The notes beneath the pieces are model-generated. The model was not told where the DNA came from and searched no databases. It saw only the letters and a list, made by a program, of their open reading frames with translations. The position numbers and the translations under genes are program-made. A stretch of DNA of 27,527 bases, taken from NCBI GenBank assembly GCA_038131695.1, contig JAYPQA010000080.1, positions 1 to 27,527 of the forward strand, given 5' to 3'. Below, one piece after another: positions 24,404 through 27,527 of the stretch (within the stretch, counting starts at the first letter, position 1; every line of letters begins with the position of its first letter). The DNA is from JADHLK01 sp038131695 (GTDB taxonomy: Bacteria; Pseudomonadota; Alphaproteobacteria; Puniceispirillales; Puniceispirillaceae).

Positions 24404-25960
24404 TCAGGCCTGCCCGTCAACCGCGAAGGAGCGCACTGTCTGCAAGGCTCCGTCCAACGCCTCGCCCTTGGGGTCAGCCAGCGCTGTTCTGATCAGCCTT
24501 TCTGTCCATTCTGCGGCATCCTCGCGCCCGGCCAGCAAGCCGGCCCCGGACATCACCTTATCAAATTTGCCAAGACCGCGGGCGTGCGTATCACTATAGC
24601 CCTTGATCAGACGGCGTGCGCGCAAGATCGCAACCGCCAGATCATAATCCTCAGCCAGCGCTGAGCGGGCCGCCTCCAGCCAGCTCTCAATATGGGCCGT
24701 TTCGGTTGCATGGCGCAGCAATTTACGCCGCCAGCCACGCAGGCCGCCCAGCATCCAGAACATCAAAAACCCGCCAATCTGGTCAGAGCGCACCCGCCGC
24801 CCCTTATTCACCCGCCGGTCAATAAAGCGCACCAGAGCCGGTCTTTTTTCGATAGCCCGGCCCAGCCCAGCTGGCATCAGGCTGATAAATTCTGCAGCTC
24901 CAGGATGCACATATTCGGTCACCTGCAACAGATTTTCCGGCCTGGCAGACATTTCCTCTTCAATGCGCTGCCAGCGCGGCGCCCGCGATTTCAAATCCGC
25001 GACCCGGATAATATCATCATAGCACAGCGCATTGGCCAGATATTTGGCCGCCTGCTGGGTGAACAGCCATTCCCGCTCAGCCCCGCCTGCCGCCTGATCC
25101 AGCCGGTGCAAGTCTGCCAGCTGATCCAGATAGGCCGCCCCATAGTCCAAATCCTGATAATCCACCAGCTTGACCAGACCGGCATGGGCCAGCTTTTGCA
25201 CCGCTGTCGGCATCTCCATGATGCGGGCTTCAAGGGTCTGCCAGCGGCTGAGCAGCCGCTTTGGCCCGGCAGCCAGGCGCGGCCCTGAAGCAGGCGTTTT
25301 GGCCGGTTGCGGCAGGTCAACCCCGCCTTTTTCGGCGCGTTCGCGGGCCGCCTGAAAAGCCGCCAGGGATGCCTCTACCCCGCGGCCGGATTTGCGGATG
25401 GTTTCCTCATAGCTGCTGGCCGGAAAGGGCAAGGCCCCGGACCCGGCCAGGGCCCCGAACAGGCTGGCCGAAATCACCGAACCGGCCTGCTGGGCGATCA
25501 CTTCCATGTCAAACGCCACCAGCTTTGCGGACATTTTCTCGGCTGCTTCCAGAACTGCCCGGTCATCGGCTATCGCATCTGCCGGAGCGGTTTTTTCCAG
25601 CACCGCCAATGCCCGGTGGGAAGAGGCGATCAGCACCGTGCGATCCGCTGTCACAAAGCGGCGCATCATCGCCCGCCCGGCCTCCATCCATTCTGCGGCT
25701 ATCAGAATATCCACATCCTGTTCTGCCGGAGCGAGGGCAAATACCGGCTGCGGGGCCTGTGGGTCCGGCGCGTTGGGCAACATTTCAATATAATAGATGG
25801 TTGCGCCTGTGCGCTGGGCCACCCCGGCAACCGAAGTCGCCTGCACCGCCCAGCCATTTGATTCCGCCAGATCAACGATCCAGCTATTCAGCACACCGCC
25901 GCCCTGACCACCGACAGCCAGCACCGCCAGCTTTACAATATCATCCAGCTGATGGCTCAT
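24404..25960 (-). CDS. iorB: Indolepyruvate oxidoreductase subunit beta family protein (with DUF6537-type C-terminal domain)
   Basis: Partner of IorA in oxidative decarboxylation of aryl-pyruvates to aryl-acetyl-CoA. It has 518 residues, much longer than the roughly 200-residue archaeal IorB. The N-terminal gamma-type pyruvate oxidoreductase domain (about 1-215) opens LAVLAVGGQGGGVLNSWI and contains SVAGVAQRTGATIYYIEM. A long helical extension after about residue 230 corresponds to the DUF6537-type domain of the large bacterial forms. The start ATG overlaps the iorA stop by four bases (ATGA), indicating coupled translation. The gene is intact. Confidence 0.92.
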   Translation of the reverse strand: MSHQLDDIVKLAVLAVGGQGGGVLNSWIVDLAESNGWAVQATSVAGVAQRTGATIYYIEMLPNAPDPQAPQPVFALAPAEQDVDILIAAEWMEAGRAMMRRFVTADRTVLIASSHRALAVLEKTAPADAIADDRAVLEAAEKMSAKLVAFDMEVIAQQAGSVISASLFGALAGSGALPFPASSYEETIRKSGRGVEASLAAFQAARERAEKGGVDLPQPAKTPASGPRLAAGPKRLLSRWQTLEARIMEMPTAVQKLAHAGLVKLVDYQDLDYGAAYLDQLADLHRLDQAAGGAEREWLFTQQAAKYLANALCYDDIIRVADLKSRAPRWQRIEEEMSARPENLLQVTEYVHPGAAEFISLMPAGLGRAIEKRPALVRFIDRRVNKGRRVRSDQIGGFLMFWMLGGLRGWRRKLLRHATETAHIESWLEAARSALAEDYDLAVAILRARRLIKGYSDTHARGLGKFDKVMSGAGLLAGREDAAEWTERLIRTALADPKGEALDGALQTVRSFAVDGQA

Positions 25961-27527
25961 AGGCTGGAGCCTTCTGCGGCCTGAAATTGCAGCCGTCCGG
26001 CAGCGCGCCGCCTTTGCAGCCAGCCAATCACCGCCCGCCGCAGGCCCGCCATGCGCACCTCAAACCAGCCTGGATTATGCACCAGATCAGCCTGATTGAA
26101 GGACGGGCACAATACGGCCGCATCTGCCACCTCACCACAATTTCCGCAGCCGACACAGGACTGGTCAATATAGGCAATCGGATCATCGCGCAGCGGGTCA
26201 TCCAGCTTTTTCAAGGTCAGGGAGGGGCAACCGGACAGGCGCATACAGGCATGATCGCCCGTGCAGACATCTTCATCAACGCCGAATTTGGGCCGTTCTA
26301 CCCGCCTGCCCTCCTTTACCAGAGCTGCTTTTTGGGGCCGTTCCCGGCGCTGGCGGTTCAGCATACATTCAGAAGAAGCGATAATAACCTTTGGGCCTTC
26401 TTCGTCTGTGGTCAGCGCCTCTCGCAGCGTATCGCGCATATCAGCGACATCATAGGTGCGGTCAATCTGGCGCACCCAATTCACGCCAACCCCCTCAACA
26501 GCGGCGGCAATGGGATGCTTGGTTGCCTTGCTCTTATTATCCGCGCGTGAGGACAGAATATCCTGCCCGCCAGTCGCCGCAGAATAATAATTATCGACAA
26601 TGATCGTCACGCCGTCTGATTTATTGAAAACAGCATTGGTAATAGAGCTGTTCAGGCCATTATGCCAGAAGCCGCCATCTCCCAAAATCGATATGGGCCG
26701 TTTTTCCCCGCCACCGTGAAAGGCCGAATTGGAGGCCGGGCCCAGACCATAACCCATAGTTGTTCCACCAATCTCAAAAGGCGGCATGATGGAAAACAGA
26801 TGACAGCCAATATCACCGGAAACCTGATGCGGGCCCAGCTCTTCTTCCACCAGCTTCATCGCCGCAAAGATGGGCCGCTCCGGACAGCCGGTGCAAAAGC
26901 CCGGCGGGCGCGGCGGCACCGTCTTGGACAGATCCGGCATATCGGTATCTGCCGCAGGCTGGTTCGGGGCACGGTTGGCATCGGGCAGCATATGGTGGGC
27001 CGCCTTGGCCAGCCATTTTTGCACCCCCTCCAGCATCACCTGGCCGGTATATTCGCCGGCCATCGGAAACACATCCTTGCCGGAAACCGGCAGCGTGCTT
27101 TTTTCCTTATGCAGGATAGCGCGCAGATTCTGTTCCAGAAAATCAGGCTGGCCTTCTTCAACCATCAAGATGGATTGCTTGCCCTCACAAAAGCCCAGCA
27201 ATTCATCCTCAACCAGCGGATAGGTCACATTCAGCACCATTATCGGCAGCTGGCTGTTACCGTAAATATCGGCCAGACCAACGCGTTGCAGCGCCCGGAT
27301 CAGGCCATTATACATTCCCCCTTGAACCACAATGCCAACAGCCCCTTCCGCCGGGCCAAAAAATTCATTCAGCTTGTTCTTGCGGATATAATCCAGCGCA
27401 GCAGGCAGGCGTTTGGAATATTTCTCTTTTTCATGGATATAAGAGGCAGGCGGCAGCACAATCCGTTCTGTATCCCGCTTCGGGTTCGACAGCGCCTCGG
27501 CAACGGTTAGCGATGGGCGCTGATTGT
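25957..27527 (-). CDS. iorA: Indolepyruvate ferredoxin oxidoreductase subunit alpha, C-terminal part
   Basis: The frame is open to the right edge of the window (in-frame coding upstream of 27459 reads SLTVAEALSNPKRDTERIV), so the GTG at 27459 is internal and the N-terminal pyrimidine-binding region is missing. Visible domains are a linker region, the thiamine diphosphate-binding domain (GDIGCHLFSIMPPFEIGGTT, then ISILGDGGFWHNGLNSS and IIVDNYYSAATGGQD), and a C-terminal ferredoxin domain. The latter has cysteines in VCTGDHACMRLSGCPSL and SCVGCGNCGEVADAAVLCPS, enough for iron-sulfur cluster ligation. CPERPIFAAMK also matches the family. It oxidises indolepyruvate, phenylpyruvate and similar keto acids to acyl-CoA with reduced ferredoxin. 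It overlaps iorB. Confidence 0.94.
   Translation of the reverse strand, partial: NQRPSLTVAEALSNPKRDTERIVLPPASYIHEKEKYSKRLPAALDYIRKNKLNEFFGPAEGAVGIVVQGGMYNGLIRALQRVGLADIYGNSQLPIMVLNVTYPLVEDELLGFCEGKQSILMVEEGQPDFLEQNLRAILHKEKSTLPVSGKDVFPMAGEYTGQVMLEGVQKWLAKAAHHMLPDANRAPNQPAADTDMPDLSKTVPPRPPGFCTGCPERPIFAAMKLVEEELGPHQVSGDIGCHLFSIMPPFEIGGTTMGYGLGPASNSAFHGGGEKRPISILGDGGFWHNGLNSSITNAVFNKSDGVTIIVDNYYSAATGGQDILSSRADNKSKATKHPIAAAVEGVGVNWVRQIDRTYDVADMRDTLREALTTDEEGPKVIIASSECMLNRQRRERPQKAALVKEGRRVERPKFGVDEDVCTGDHACMRLSGCPSLTLKKLDDPLRDDPIAYIDQSCVGCGNCGEVADAAVLCPSFNQADLVHNPGWFEVRMAGLRRAVIGWLQRRRAAGRLQFQAAEGSSL

Noticed and set aside
1..27527. CRISPR arrays, insertion sequences, tRNA or rRNA genes, phage genes
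   Set aside because: No regularly spaced repeats, transposase or integrase sequences, cloverleaf-like genes or phage structural proteins were seen on either strand.

Overview
The window looks like a chromosomal stretch of a GC-rich alphaproteobacterium. Supporting signs are a DUF1489 protein, a glnK-amtB pair, the large IorA/IorB pair, strong AAGGAGG-type ribosome binding sites, and a carboxyspermidine-type polyamine operon. A marine SAR116-like lineage would fit, but the sequence does not prove it. There is no rRNA, tRNA, CRISPR array, insertion sequence or prophage. Genes are tightly packed and no gene-free stretch exceeds about 300 bases.

Layout. 1-2197: 3' part of glnE, frameshifted twice. 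2388-3679: an MFS transporter, frameshifted once, followed by a strong terminator. 3884-4414: an anchored or secreted thermonuclease-like protein. 4452-6310 (minus): mgtE, frameshifted, then a DUF1489 gene. 6538-7544: a heavily frameshifted YheT-type hydrolase. 7545-8600 (minus): threonine aldolase. 8782-10458 (minus): amtB and glnK. 10686-11603: a divergent LysR regulator. 11628-12509 (minus): a DUF1932 dehydrogenase. 12582-12740 (minus): a candidate 28-residue small-protein or structured-RNA locus with its own terminator. 12872-13204 (minus): a DksA/TraR-like protein. 13284-14298 (minus): an unnamed zinc-ribbon plus membrane protein. 14439-15579 (minus): a frameshifted class V aminotransferase. 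15762-20952: the polyamine cluster speA, carboxy(nor)spermidine dehydrogenase, nspC, speB. 20949-21975 (minus): azlD and azlC. 22217-23467: a UMF1-type MFS transporter. 23475-27527 (minus): iorA (cut by the window edge), iorB and a DMT exporter.

How the genes work together. Much of the region concerns nitrogen. GlnE adenylylates glutamine synthetase, GlnK senses nitrogen status and gates AmtB, and an NtrC-like site lies in the glnK/lysR intergenic region. The four-gene polyamine operon encodes a full route from arginine to spermidine: arginine to agmatine, agmatine to putrescine, condensation with aspartate semialdehyde, then decarboxylation. AzlCD (branched-chain amino acids) and IorAB (aryl-pyruvate oxidation) add amino-acid export and catabolism.

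Seven genes between 1 and 17.1 kb carry single-base frameshifts, often as close or compensating pairs, with protein conservation preserved on both sides. The last 10 kb has none. Local consensus errors explain this more simply than decay of several housekeeping genes, but sequence alone cannot decide. The least explained items are the small locus at 12.6-12.74 kb, the zinc-ribbon membrane protein with a hairpin over its ribosome binding site, and several long inverted repeats lying on promoters.
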